The position numbers and the translations under genes are program-made. Shown piece after piece: positions 45,901-52,520 of a stretch of DNA of 64,000 nucleotides. Origin of the DNA: Methylotetracoccus oryzae (GTDB taxonomy: Bacteria; Pseudomonadota; Gammaproteobacteria; Methylococcales; Methylococcaceae); NCBI RefSeq assembly GCF_006175985.1, contig NZ_SRSH01000017.1, positions 46,020 to 110,019 of the forward strand, written 5' to 3'. Position 1 is the stretch's first letter; each line of letters opens with the position of its first letter. The notes beneath the pieces are model-generated. The model was given only the letters and a program-made list of their open reading frames with translations, made no database searches and was not told the origin of the DNA.

Positions 45901-46467
45901 GGAGCCTTCGTTGAACGGCTGATACTGACCGGCACTGACGGCATCAGCGGCACTGGCAATGGCCTGGACAATCGCCTCATCGGCAACAGCGCGGACAACG
46001 TGCTGGACGGCGGCCGCGGCAGCGACACGCTGAGCGGCGGTGACGGAAGCGATACCTTCCGGTTGCTCTCCGAAGATGCGGCGGACCTGGTGCTGGACTT
46101 CACGTCGGGCTTGGACAGGCTGGCTCTGGCCGGAGCCGAACTAGGCAACGGCGACACGCTCCTGGACGGTGCACTCGAACTGGCCGGTCCCGGCGGCTTT
46201 GGGACGGCGGCAGAGTTGGTCATCTTCGCCACCGATATCGTCGGTGACATGACTGCCGACTCTGCAGCCGCTGCCATCGGCAGCGCAACTGAAGCCTACG
46301 CAGTGGGCGACACGCGACTGTTTGTGGTCGATAACGGTCAGGATACGGCGCTGTACCAGTTCGAAGCCGGGAATGCCGACGCATCTGTCGACGCCGCGGA
46401 ACTGACGCTGATCGGCGTCCTCCAGAGCACTGCCCAAACCGTGCTGGCCGACTACCAGCTGGTCTGA
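39922..46467 (+). CDS. giant RTX/tandem-95 repeat surface or secreted adhesin
   Basis: A 2181-residue, very acidic protein with no N-terminal signal. Order: five FG-GAP/VCBS-like units (about 1-285, DLDGDGDLDAV pattern, 57-residue pitch for two of them), eight 96-residue tandem-95 cadherin-like repeats in two blocks of four (about 289-673 and 776-1160), with a putative Ig-like unit between (about 674-775), an incomplete repeat, two further cadherin-like He_PIG units (about 1280-1380 and 1700-1790), two VCBS domains (about 1385-1590), and RTX nonapeptides near 1910-2050 (GNDVIDGLNGDDQL, GGEGNDWLDGG, GSDTLSGGDGSD). The C-terminus fits a type I secretion signal. Start ATG 39922 has GAGG ten bases upstream. 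No type I secretion genes adjoin. Confidence 0.92.
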   Translation: MSTFKAQSGAANPFTGIDVGSNSKPILADLDKDGDLDVVIGEYDGNVNYYKNTGTASAPVFQAQTSSANPFNGVDLGHLFYAGNSAPALGDLDGDGDLDAVFGESDGTLNYYKNTGSSAAPAYSGQSGSANPFDNRDVGSLSTPTLIDLDNDGDLDAVIGEGDGNLNYYENTGTKSAPTFVSRTGAANPFNGIDVGTESTISFGDVDDDGDLDAVIGEDDGNLNYYENTGTKSAPTFVSRTGAANPFDGIDVVEHSAPTLADVDGDGDADLVVGRSDGGLSYYQNNSSPRAVDDTLSATEDTEVTFTAAELLGNDIDAEKAQLSIASVTSGTGGTAVLNEDGTVTFTPDADFNGKAEFTYIVTDGTQTSKAATAIIEVAAVNDAPIAVEDTLSATEDTEVTFTAAELLGNDTDVEKDLLSIASVTSGTGGTAVLNPDGTVTFTPDADFNGKADFTYTVTDGTDASTKATATVDVAAVNDAPVAVEDEFSTYEDTAITFTAADLVGNDTDVEKDELTIASVTSGTGGTAVLNEDGTVTFTPDADFNGEAEFTYTVTDGTDTSAEAEVDVTVAAINDVPIAVDDKLVATEDTEVIFAAKDLLGNDPNVDNEDLTIASVKSGTGGTAVLNEDGTVTFTPDANFHGEAEFTYTVADGTYTSEPATATVDVASVDDGPPELKARIEFQSTAEASPFTFTIPEGTFVDPDGDPMTYQARLVDNDGNLVDLPKWLSFDAATTTFTGTPQIDEVLYIRVDATDAFGGNTFDFFELTVTPTNDAPVAEVDELWAVEDTEKTYPASRLLNNDTDEEGDTLIIASVKSGTGGTVVLNDDGSVTFTPEADFHGQADFTYTVGDGTDTSTPVQVIVNVTPVNDAPVAVDDTLKAEEDTPVTFTAADLLGNDTDADNDTLTIASVVSGSGGTVVLNEDGTVTFTPDANFNGDAEFTYTISDGAETSAEAKATVEVAPVNDVPVAVEDEFATDEDTPVTFTAAELLGNDTDVENDELTIASVTSGIGGTAVLNEDGTVTFTPDENFNGEAEFTYTVTDGTDISSEAEVDVEVAPVNDVPVAAEDEFATDEDTPVTFTAADLLGNDTDAENDELTIASVTSGIGGTAVLNEDGTVTFTPDENFNGEAEFTYTVTDGTDISIEAEVDVEVAPVNDAPVAADDAPELNAAPGIEATGNVLSNDTDIDVGDKLSVTAVRTGSIEDSGTAGEVGLALAGNYGSLLLNVDGSYTYEVDATNATVQALSRNATLQDVFNYTVDDGFGGTDTAVLTVTFNGPNHAPVLVRTIPDLTVTEDAAMQAYTVPAGPTNRIFRDADGDKLTYSASLVDGSDLPPWLHFDAATRRFSGTPDDSGQIEVRVTVTDGDVTASDVFRLTITPVNDAPVAEDISGEAEEGGPATELKVDFFDQDKGDTHTFSVDTTGTLGKVVNNEDGTFSYDPNGAFEWLGEGQETTDTFSYTVKDAAGAESTMTATVTITGVNDAPEAEEIAETASEDGPAVTLTADFSDVDEGDTHTFTVDSEETIGIVVNNEDGTFSYDPNGKFEYLADGEKATDTFSYTVTDAKGESVTRTATVTINGANDAPSLTGQLGEMPVGVEDTAYTIPTDTLMSTLLEGYTDIEGQKLTAEDITVDHGSLIDKADGTWEYTPEADYSGEVKVSYEVEDEQGGEVSAELVFKLTATPDAPVVMTSLEDQVIGDGHAFEYRIQETPTFTDADTPYGDELTFTATLKDGKPLPTWLTLDAQTGVFSGTPKASDAGVLTLKVTATDKLGASVYDYVKFTVQDVENVPTGKVSLAGAIKDGHAPELSALTVDTTSLADADGLGLLAYQWQSRTAHGDWTDIGGATKASFTPNDETAGLAIRVVTSYTDGGGTFNEIASDEVLIADARNTQHGDAAANVLTGTAVIDRIYGAAGNDVIDGLNGDDQLYGQVGRDTLRGGEGNDWLDGGLGIDNMAGGRGADTYVVDNIGDVVTEMAGAGIDTVRSSVDHKLGAFVERLILTGTDGISGTGNGLDNRLIGNSADNVLDGGRGSDTLSGGDGSDTFRLLSEDAADLVLDFTSGLDRLALAGAELGNGDTLLDGALELAGPGGFGTAAELVIFATDIVGDMTADSAAAAIGSATEAYAVGDTRLFVVDNGQDTALYQFEAGNADASVDAAELTLIGVLQSTAQTVLADYQLV
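40373..40682 (+). repeat. two near-identical 171-base FG-GAP repeat units
   Basis: Two adjacent units, one beginning around GACCTCGAC at 40381 and the next at 40552, share a nearly unchanged block of about 110 bases (171-base pitch, 57 codons). The high DNA identity indicates recent duplication or gene conversion within the giant gene. Confidence 0.8.
40789..43401 (+). repeat. eight 288-base tandem-95 repeats in two blocks
   Basis: The unit (96 codons) recurs at 288-base spacing at about 40789, 41077, 41365 and 41653, then after a 309-base interruption at about 42250, 42538, 42826 and 43114. Each encodes DTLSATEDTEVTFTA-like, GNDTD, LTIASVTSGTGGTAVLNEDG-like and FTPDADFNGEAEFTYTVTDG-like segments. 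The last two units are the most alike. Boundaries are approximate. Confidence 0.85.
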
Positions 46468-46482
46468 GCCCAGCACAACATT

Positions 46483-46505
46483 GCCGGGGGCTACGCGCCC
46501 CCGGC
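46483..46505 (+). terminator. strong hairpin after the giant gene
   Basis: A perfect 9-bp all-GC stem (GCCGGGGGC at 46483-46491, GCCCCCGGC at 46497-46505, loop TACGC), 16 bases after the stop of the giant gene. No T-tract follows, so it may be a non-canonical terminator or an mRNA 3'-end stabiliser. Confidence 0.55.
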
Positions 46506-46790
46506 AGCCGCTCCTCGAAGATCCAACGACCATCGCATCTTTGCCTCCACCTGACGGCATCCGAAGTCACGCTCATTGTGCAGGCCATCGGAAACACAGA
46601 CCCTGGCGACCCGCCAGTTCAAGCAAGCGCGAAGATGGCAGCCTTCGACAACGCCTTGTCCCGAACTGTGAATCTCAACGACAGTGACGGGGCCAGTCCC
46701 AATACCCACGATCATATGACGGGACGCTCTGCCCCACGGGTGGATGCCAGAATCCGAAGCGCGCGCACCGCACAGGGCCAAGCTCTGGCG
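46506..46790. other. convergent intergenic region
   Basis: Between the giant gene and the convergent DUF2834 gene. Apart from the hairpin noted at 46483-46505 I see nothing supportable. Confidence 0.35.
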
Positions 46791-47228
46791 CTACCCCCAA
46801 GCGAAAAACGTATAGACCAGTAGCGCGAGGCCAATCAGCAACAGGCCCACCAGATCGCCGACCGAAAGCGTGCCCGCATGATCGCCTCCACCCGACCTGG
46901 CCAGCAGGATCTCCCGATGGACCAGGAACCAGGGCAACGCAGCGGACATGGCCACGAAAATACCGAACAGGATCCAGAGCCACACGCCGCGCATCGACAG
47001 GCGCCGCGCCTCCAGCAACATCCACACGATGGCGGCGAGCCCCAGCCACAGAATGTCGATGGTGATCGAGCGACTGGCCGGGTTGACTAACGTCTCCTGC
47101 CAGAATCTGGCGTTGGCCTCCAGGAAGCCCAGATCGAGGTAATGCCGGTTGTTGCTCCAGGTTCCCAGCAAAGCCGTCAGACCCATGAGGCCATAGGCCA
47201 TGCACAAGGCGTATCGGGTGATGTTCAT
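46791..47228 (-). CDS. DUF2834 domain membrane protein
   Basis: A 145-residue inner-membrane protein with four hydrophobic segments (about 5-22, 55-75, 82-103, 122-142). The family pattern is visible as FWQETLVNPASRSITIDILWL, LEARRL and WFLVHRE. DUF2834 proteins have no known function. ATG at 47228; upstream YjdM gene is on the same strand 108 bases away. Confidence 0.82.
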   Translation of the reverse strand: MNITRYALCMAYGLMGLTALLGTWSNNRHYLDLGFLEANARFWQETLVNPASRSITIDILWLGLAAIVWMLLEARRLSMRGVWLWILFGIFVAMSAALPWFLVHREILLARSGGGDHAGTLSVGDLVGLLLIGLALLVYTFFAWG

Positions 47229-47337
47229 GCCGTGTTCTCAGTGGTGGTCCTCGGACGATTCAGACAGCTCCGATAACGCCATGCCCCGCTTTCCGGGACT
47301 GGCACGTCACCGGACGGCGCGCCATAGACTGGGCGCC

Positions 47338-47679
47338 TCAGGCCTTCCTGACGAATTCCGACTTCAACTGCATGGCACCGATCCCGTCGATCTTGCAATC
47401 GATGTCGTGGTCACCCTCGACGAGCCGGATGTTCTTGACCTTGGTGCCGACCTTGACGACCAATGACGAGCCCTTGACCTTGAGATCCTTGATTACCGTG
47501 ATCGAGTCGCCGTCGTGCAGGGCGTTGCCATACGCATCGCGCACGACCGCCGAGTCATCGTCCGTATCGACCACTCCCTCCTTGGGCCATTCGTGCGCGC
47601 ATTCGGGACAAATGTAGAGGTTACCGTCGGCATACGTGTATTCGGAATTGCAGGCGGGACATGTCGGCAGCTGAGTCAT
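47338..47679 (-). CDS. yjdM: zinc-ribbon protein YjdM (PhnA family)
   Basis: A 113-residue cytoplasmic protein with an N-terminal zinc ribbon ([22 protein letters not shown]) and the C-terminal YjdM domain ([36 protein letters not shown]). The historical name PhnA refers to a phosphonate link that is not supported for this family. ATG at 47679; an upstream in-frame start would add 43 atypical residues. Confidence 0.95.
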   Translation of the reverse strand: MTQLPTCPACNSEYTYADGNLYICPECAHEWPKEGVVDTDDDSAVVRDAYGNALHDGDSITVIKDLKVKGSSLVVKVGTKVKNIRLVEGDHDIDCKIDGIGAMQLKSEFVRKA

Positions 47680-48057
47680 CCGGAAATCCTGTCGGTTGTT
47701 TTGGAATTGCGGGGAATGGTACGGCCGGTCCTTGGTCAGCGCTACAGGCCGCGCTGAACCAAGGGCGCGGGCCCCGGCGCAAACACTGGCTTGCCGAGCG
47801 TGCGGCACTTCGAGCAGGCTATCACGCAGTTGGCAGCGACATCCGGTCCTGCACCCATCGGTAATGCCCTCGTCGCCCTCCCCGCCCGGGGCGACTCCTA
47901 ATCAATACGGGCGTATCAGGTCCCCGCACGACGCGCCCATCGCCGTCGCGTTGCCCCGCCACCTCCGGCCCGTTACACTTCGGCTGGCTTGGCTCACGTG
48001 CGGCACGTCGACGTGACGGAACTTCTGTTGGACATCCGATCCGAGGGAATCACCACC
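47680..48057. other. divergent intergenic region
   Basis: Lies between yjdM (minus) and the lipoprotein gene (plus). Likely holds both promoters; no clear elements were picked out. Confidence 0.3.
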
Positions 48058-48429
48058 ATGAACCTGAGGCTGACACTGGCGCCTATCCTGGTCCTAACGG
48101 TATCCGCGGGCTGCGCGACCAAGCCCGATACCGCGACGGACTGGGCGAGGGCTGCGGAGAGCGCCGCCACGCCCGAAGCGCATGCATCGCTGGCCAACCA
48201 TTTCGAAGAGCTGGCCCAGACGGCTGAGGCCAATGCGGACGAACAACGTCGCATGCTCGCCGACTATCAGGCGCGCCCACATCGTTATGGTCGCCGAATC
48301 AAGGATCTGCGGGCGCGCTCCAGCGCCTTGCTGCGGGATTTCGAAGCGGCGGCCAAGGATGCCCGGCAGATGGCCGAGCTGCACCGCCAGATCGGGTCGG
48401 GGCTAGAAATGAATCAGATCGTCGATTAA
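48058..48429 (+). CDS. small helical lipoprotein, 123 residues
   Basis: Signal sequence with lipobox SAGC (Cys at about residue 19), then an almost wholly helical, Ala/Glu/Arg-rich body (HASLANHFEELAQTAEANA, RRIKDLRARSSALLRDFEAAAKDARQMAELH) likely to form a coiled coil in the periplasm. Resembles unclassified proteobacterial lipoproteins. ATG 48058 is the first Met directly before the signal. Confidence 0.8.
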   Translation: MNLRLTLAPILVLTVSAGCATKPDTATDWARAAESAATPEAHASLANHFEELAQTAEANADEQRRMLADYQARPHRYGRRIKDLRARSSALLRDFEAAAKDARQMAELHRQIGSGLEMNQIVD

Positions 48430-48555
48430 CTCGCCGCGAGGGCCAGCCCGCCCGTTGGCCCGACCGGTTCGTCGCGAGCACTGAGAGTGCCCTTCCTGCA
48501 GCCTTGTCGCACGTGACACGCGCGCGACGCAGCCATGGATCTCAGCACGGCAGTG

Positions 48556-50403
48556 TCAGGCGAGCGAAAGCGTCCCTGACGCGGCCGCACTCGGCACCAA
48601 GCCCAAACGCCGCGCGTAACGCGCCAGGGCGATCAGCGGAAACGCGTAAGGGTACGACGGATAGTTCATGTAAACGATGCCGGGGTGCCCGGTCCCCACC
48701 GTCGACAGGTCGACCCACCTGCCGTTGGCGACGATGTCCTTCACCAGGTAGCGGGCAGCGGCCTTCGCATTCGCCGCGGTCTTGGCTCCCCCTTCCAGCA
48801 AGGCCAACAGGGCCCACGCCGTCTGGGAGGGTGTCGCAACGCCGACACCGGCATAGCCGCGATCCAAATAGGACAGGGTGGACTCGCCGTAACTGCCGTC
48901 GACGTGTTGCCGCCCCTTCAGCCAATCGAATGCCTTGCGCAGGTAAGGCGCTGCCGGGTTCTCGCCACAGCGGATCAGACCGACGACCGCAGCCGACGTA
49001 CCGTACAGATAGTTGATACCCCAGCGCCCCGACCATGCGCCGAGTTCATGGTCCTGCACTGCCTGCAGGTAGGCGACCGCCTTCTGGACGGTGGGCGAGT
49101 TCTCCGCGGTGTAACCGAGCAATCCGAAGGACTCAAGGATGTGCCCCGTCACGCAGGGCGCGCTTTCGTCGAAAAAATCGGCCGAATCCTCCATGGGCTT
49201 GACGGCCAGATTCAGCAGAGGGTTCCCATCGTTGTTGCGCGCGAATGCGCCCCAACCGCCGTCATCGTTCTGCATTCGCTGCAGGAACTCGATGGCTCGC
49301 TCGGCACTATCCCGTTGGCCCGGGAAATGCGTCAGGAAGGACACCATCTCGGCCGTGTCGTCGGTGTCCGGGACGTCACGAAACCCCTCGCCGAACGGTA
49401 ACCCACCGTCAGGGGTCTGGTGCGCCACCAGAAAATCGGCGACCGGAGCCAGCTCGTCCGTACCGACGCCCGCCTCGGCCAATGCGATGCCCATCAGCGC
49501 ACTGTCCCAGCATCGGCCATTGCAGGTCACACCACGGTAGGCACTGCCCCCGCTGTGCACGTACAAACGTTCCAGGAAGCCGAAGCCGCGCTCGATGCGC
49601 TCGGCGAACTCCGCGCGACGCGCCGGACAGTGTGTCAAATAGTCATCGAACGCCATCAGGCACAGCAAGGTCGACAGCGTGTAACCGCCCCAACTGCCCT
49701 CCGGCTGCTGGGCCTCGACCATCTTCGTGATCAGTTCCTCGTCCGTCGACGATGGCGGACCGCTGACCACGGTGCCGGTCTGCACGGAGGCGAGCGCCGC
49801 CCGAGGCTTGCCCGCATACAATTCCAGCAGGGGCGGCAGCCCCTGGGGCAACCGCGCGATCTCCCGGCGCGAAAAATAGGCCATCGGTAGCAGATGAGGA
49901 CCGATCCACTGTCCGAAACTGGCCGGTTTGACCGGGCTCCACTCCTTGAACAGGATCGCCGGAACGTCGGGTACGTCGCGCCAATCGTACTGCCCGGCCA
50001 ACGCCAGGAAGATCTTTGCGAATACCGAGCAGGCTTCGACGCCGCCCCGATCCAGCATGAATGCGCGGGCGCGCGCCAGGCGATCGTCCTCGACCGGGAC
50101 GCCCAAGGCTTTCATCGCCCAGTAATTGAACAGTGTGGCGTTGATGTCCCCATCCGACACCTTGGCATCGCGCACCATCGGCCAGGAGCCGCTGTCGAGG
50201 TAGGTCTCCCACAGGACATCCGAGAGCCGCTGCGGCTCGAACGCCGACTCGCCCCGTCCCAACCAGCGCAGCATCAGGAAGTACTGAGCGACGTAGTGCG
50301 GTCCGAGATACGGCATTAAATCCCAGTGCGTGCCACCGATGCAGCTTGCCCGGACATTCCCGATGCCGAGTGCGATGGCATGCTGCAAGGATTTCGGATT
50401 CAT
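48556..50403 (-). CDS. squalene-hopene cyclase family triterpene cyclase
   Basis: A 615-residue protein of the squalene-hopene cyclase family, which folds squalene or related polyprenes into cyclic triterpenoids at the inner membrane. The catalytic DxDDTA motif is present (PDTDDTAEM, near residue 360), with QW repeats (QQPEGSWGG, QTPDGGLPF, QNDDGGWGAF), WSGRWGINYLYGT and the C-terminal MNYPSYPYAFPLIALARY. None of the usual partners (hpnC, hpnD, hpnE squalene genes, hpnH) adjoins, so the real substrate is uncertain. ATG 50403 is the second Met of a longer frame. Confidence 0.88.
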   Translation of the reverse strand: MNPKSLQHAIALGIGNVRASCIGGTHWDLMPYLGPHYVAQYFLMLRWLGRGESAFEPQRLSDVLWETYLDSGSWPMVRDAKVSDGDINATLFNYWAMKALGVPVEDDRLARARAFMLDRGGVEACSVFAKIFLALAGQYDWRDVPDVPAILFKEWSPVKPASFGQWIGPHLLPMAYFSRREIARLPQGLPPLLELYAGKPRAALASVQTGTVVSGPPSSTDEELITKMVEAQQPEGSWGGYTLSTLLCLMAFDDYLTHCPARRAEFAERIERGFGFLERLYVHSGGSAYRGVTCNGRCWDSALMGIALAEAGVGTDELAPVADFLVAHQTPDGGLPFGEGFRDVPDTDDTAEMVSFLTHFPGQRDSAERAIEFLQRMQNDDGGWGAFARNNDGNPLLNLAVKPMEDSADFFDESAPCVTGHILESFGLLGYTAENSPTVQKAVAYLQAVQDHELGAWSGRWGINYLYGTSAAVVGLIRCGENPAAPYLRKAFDWLKGRQHVDGSYGESTLSYLDRGYAGVGVATPSQTAWALLALLEGGAKTAANAKAAARYLVKDIVANGRWVDLSTVGTGHPGIVYMNYPSYPYAFPLIALARYARRLGLVPSAAASGTLSLA

Positions 50404-50545
50404 GGGTACAGGCGCGTCACGAATCGCTGCGTGAGCTTCCGTTCCCAACGGTAACGGACGCGAAGACCGACGTGACAACCCTGATTTGATGGGACTCTCA
50501 CCCCGGTCAGGGGAGCGCGGCTAAGGAAAACGCGTGTGGTCCCGC

Positions 50546-51199
50546 TCAAGCTTCGTTGCGCATCAACAGCGCCGCGTATTCCTCCGACGTAATCGTGCCA
50601 CCCAGTTGCTCGGCTACGCCCTGGTCCGTGTTGGGCAACGCATCCTGTACGGCATCGATCCGTTTCCACTGCGGGGCGGGTGGGCAGTCGTGACCGGCAC
50701 GCGGCGCATATTTGGACAACCCGACACGTCGATAGGTGTGGACATAGCGCGGGCAATTGACGAAGACCTCGAACACCCGGACGCGCACGACGAGCTGTGC
50801 GCCTTCGAACGCGTCGAGCAACGGATCGCGGCGATCGATCCGGGCGGTTCCGTGAACCCGCATGCGGTGAGGTGTCTCGAAATCCATGAACAGCATGCCG
50901 ACCTTGTCGTTGCCGGCCATGTTGCCCAGGGACAGGAACATACCGTTGCCGTTGTAGCTGGGAAAGGCGATCGTCCGTTCGTCCGGAACCCTGACGAAAC
51001 CCGGCGCGCCCCCTTTGTACGAGCAGGTCGGAAAGCCGCGGTGATCGATGGACGTCAGGAAGAACATGTCGCGCGACTCGATGAACGCCCGATGCTCGTC
51101 CGCAAGCACGGGCGCCACGATGATCTCCCTGACCCTGTCCGCGAAACGTTCGCTGTCGAAGTCCCGCTGCAGGCGCCGGTGTTGCTCGCTGTAGATCAT
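50546..51199 (-). CDS. pyridoxamine 5'-phosphate oxidase family protein
   Basis: A 217-residue flavin-binding split-barrel protein (PPOX family; substrate may be flavin or F420). Family features include FFLTSIDHRGFPTCSYKGGAPGFVRV broken into SIDHRGFP and GGAPGFVRV, NGNGMFLSLGNMAGNDKVGMLF, and a C-terminal CPRYVHTY. ATG 51199 is chosen because the upstream part of the frame lacks similarity. On the same strand as the cyclase gene, 142 bases upstream of it. Confidence 0.85.
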   Translation of the reverse strand: MIYSEQHRRLQRDFDSERFADRVREIIVAPVLADEHRAFIESRDMFFLTSIDHRGFPTCSYKGGAPGFVRVPDERTIAFPSYNGNGMFLSLGNMAGNDKVGMLFMDFETPHRMRVHGTARIDRRDPLLDAFEGAQLVVRVRVFEVFVNCPRYVHTYRRVGLSKYAPRAGHDCPPAPQWKRIDAVQDALPNTDQGVAEQLGGTITSEEYAALLMRNEA

Positions 51200-51416
51200 G
51201 CCGTTAATCCGGATGCCCCTTGCCGCTGGCCTTTCGCGTTCCGGGCTCGCGAGCCTCGGGCGTGTTTTCGTCAACCCAACGAAGGCTGGAGTTTGCATCC
51301 ACGCCCGGCAGCCCTGCCCTGACGATCGCACCTGCCCCCGCTCGTCGCGATGACTCGCTCGATCAAAACCGCACGACCCGGAGAGCACTGGAGCCCTGCG
51401 GGTCGTGGCAGCAAGC

Positions 51417-51773
51417 TTAGTGATGGTGATGTCCGCTGTGCGGATGGCTATGGGTCAGCTTGCCATGATGGTGGCTGTGACTGTGGACACTGTGACGACC
51501 GTGAGCACCCTTCGCCAGAATCTGGTCGAGCTTGGTGCTGGCAGCTTGCGCGGCCGTGGCGGCACGATTGGCCTCGGCCTCCGCGCTACCGGCCTTGTCG
51601 CTCGCCGCTTGCGCCGCAGCCAGAGCCTGTTCCGCGGTGCCGCGGATGCTGGCCTGCTCAGCCTTGAGGCCGTCGATCTGAGTCTGAATCCCGGACACAT
51701 CTGATTTCGACGCGCAGCCCACGAGCAGGCCCGCCGACAACGCAACCAACCCAAGTCGCATAACGAACCGCAT
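51417..51773 (-). CDS. alanine-zipper lipoprotein with histidine-rich tail
   Basis: A 118-residue lipoprotein. Signal with lipobox LLVGC (Cys at about residue 20), then an OprI/Lpp-like Ala-rich heptad region (QTQIDGLKAEQASI, AAAQAASDKAGSAEAEA), and a C-terminal tail of about 25 residues with a dozen or more His (HSVHSHSHHHG, HSHPHSGHHHH). The tail suggests binding of Zn, Ni or Cu in the periplasm; this is inference. ATG 51773 with GGGAG upstream; a TTG two codons earlier is less likely. Confidence 0.85.
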   Translation of the reverse strand: MRFVMRLGLVALSAGLLVGCASKSDVSGIQTQIDGLKAEQASIRGTAEQALAAAQAASDKAGSAEAEANRAATAAQAASTKLDQILAKGAHGRHSVHSHSHHHGKLTHSHPHSGHHHH

Positions 51774-52520
51774 ACTCAAATCTCCCTGTGAATAGTCTGA
51801 GGTTATCCAGACCCGGATTCTCCGGCAGATGGGCGCCGGCCGTCAAATCCCAGCGGCCGATTTGTCCGACCCTGAGCGTGATCCCTGTGCTCTATCGCCA
51901 ACCGGGGCCCATGCGACCCGCACGAGTGTGGATCGTGGCATCTCACAATAATTCACCCAGACTGGCAACGATTGCATCTGACCCGGCATCCTCAGTCAGT
52001 TCCGCCCGGAAAGCCACTCGAGTCCGTTCGATCTATCCCGGCATTGGGTCGGTTTAGTCCGGCGGTTACAGACCGTTGCCGATTTCCATCACCCCACTTC
52101 GACAGCATCGGGAACCCTCTTGATCAAGGCCGCGAACGTGCGCGTATGACCGATGATTTCCGTGTCTTTCGATCCTCACTGTAAGCGCGCTCTGCCGGCA
52201 CATCGGCTACCTTTTTCGTGTAATACCTACGTGGAAGTACGTATTGCCTTTCGCGCCCAAAGCGCGATACTCAGCGTCGAATCGACTATCCGAACACGAT
52301 AGCCGAAGCAGGGCCAGAAGACCTTCCTATACCTGATCATTTTCCCTTGATAGTTGGATCGTCGCTGCGATGGTCTAGGCGTCACTTGGGCCGAGGCGGG
52401 ACGGCCACACCACACAGAGCATTGTCATGTGAAGAGGTGACCGTATAAGTCGCAAGCAACGGGTATGATGGCCTTAGGTTAAATCTGTCTGAATGGGGGG
52501 GATTTTTAGAGGATCGTGTC
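51774..52520. other. intergenic region, left edge of accessory region
   Basis: No gene is supported in these 747 bases. GC content falls slightly and open frames are short. An inverted repeat near 52230-52245 (TACGT, ACGTA) is weak. Confidence 0.35.
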
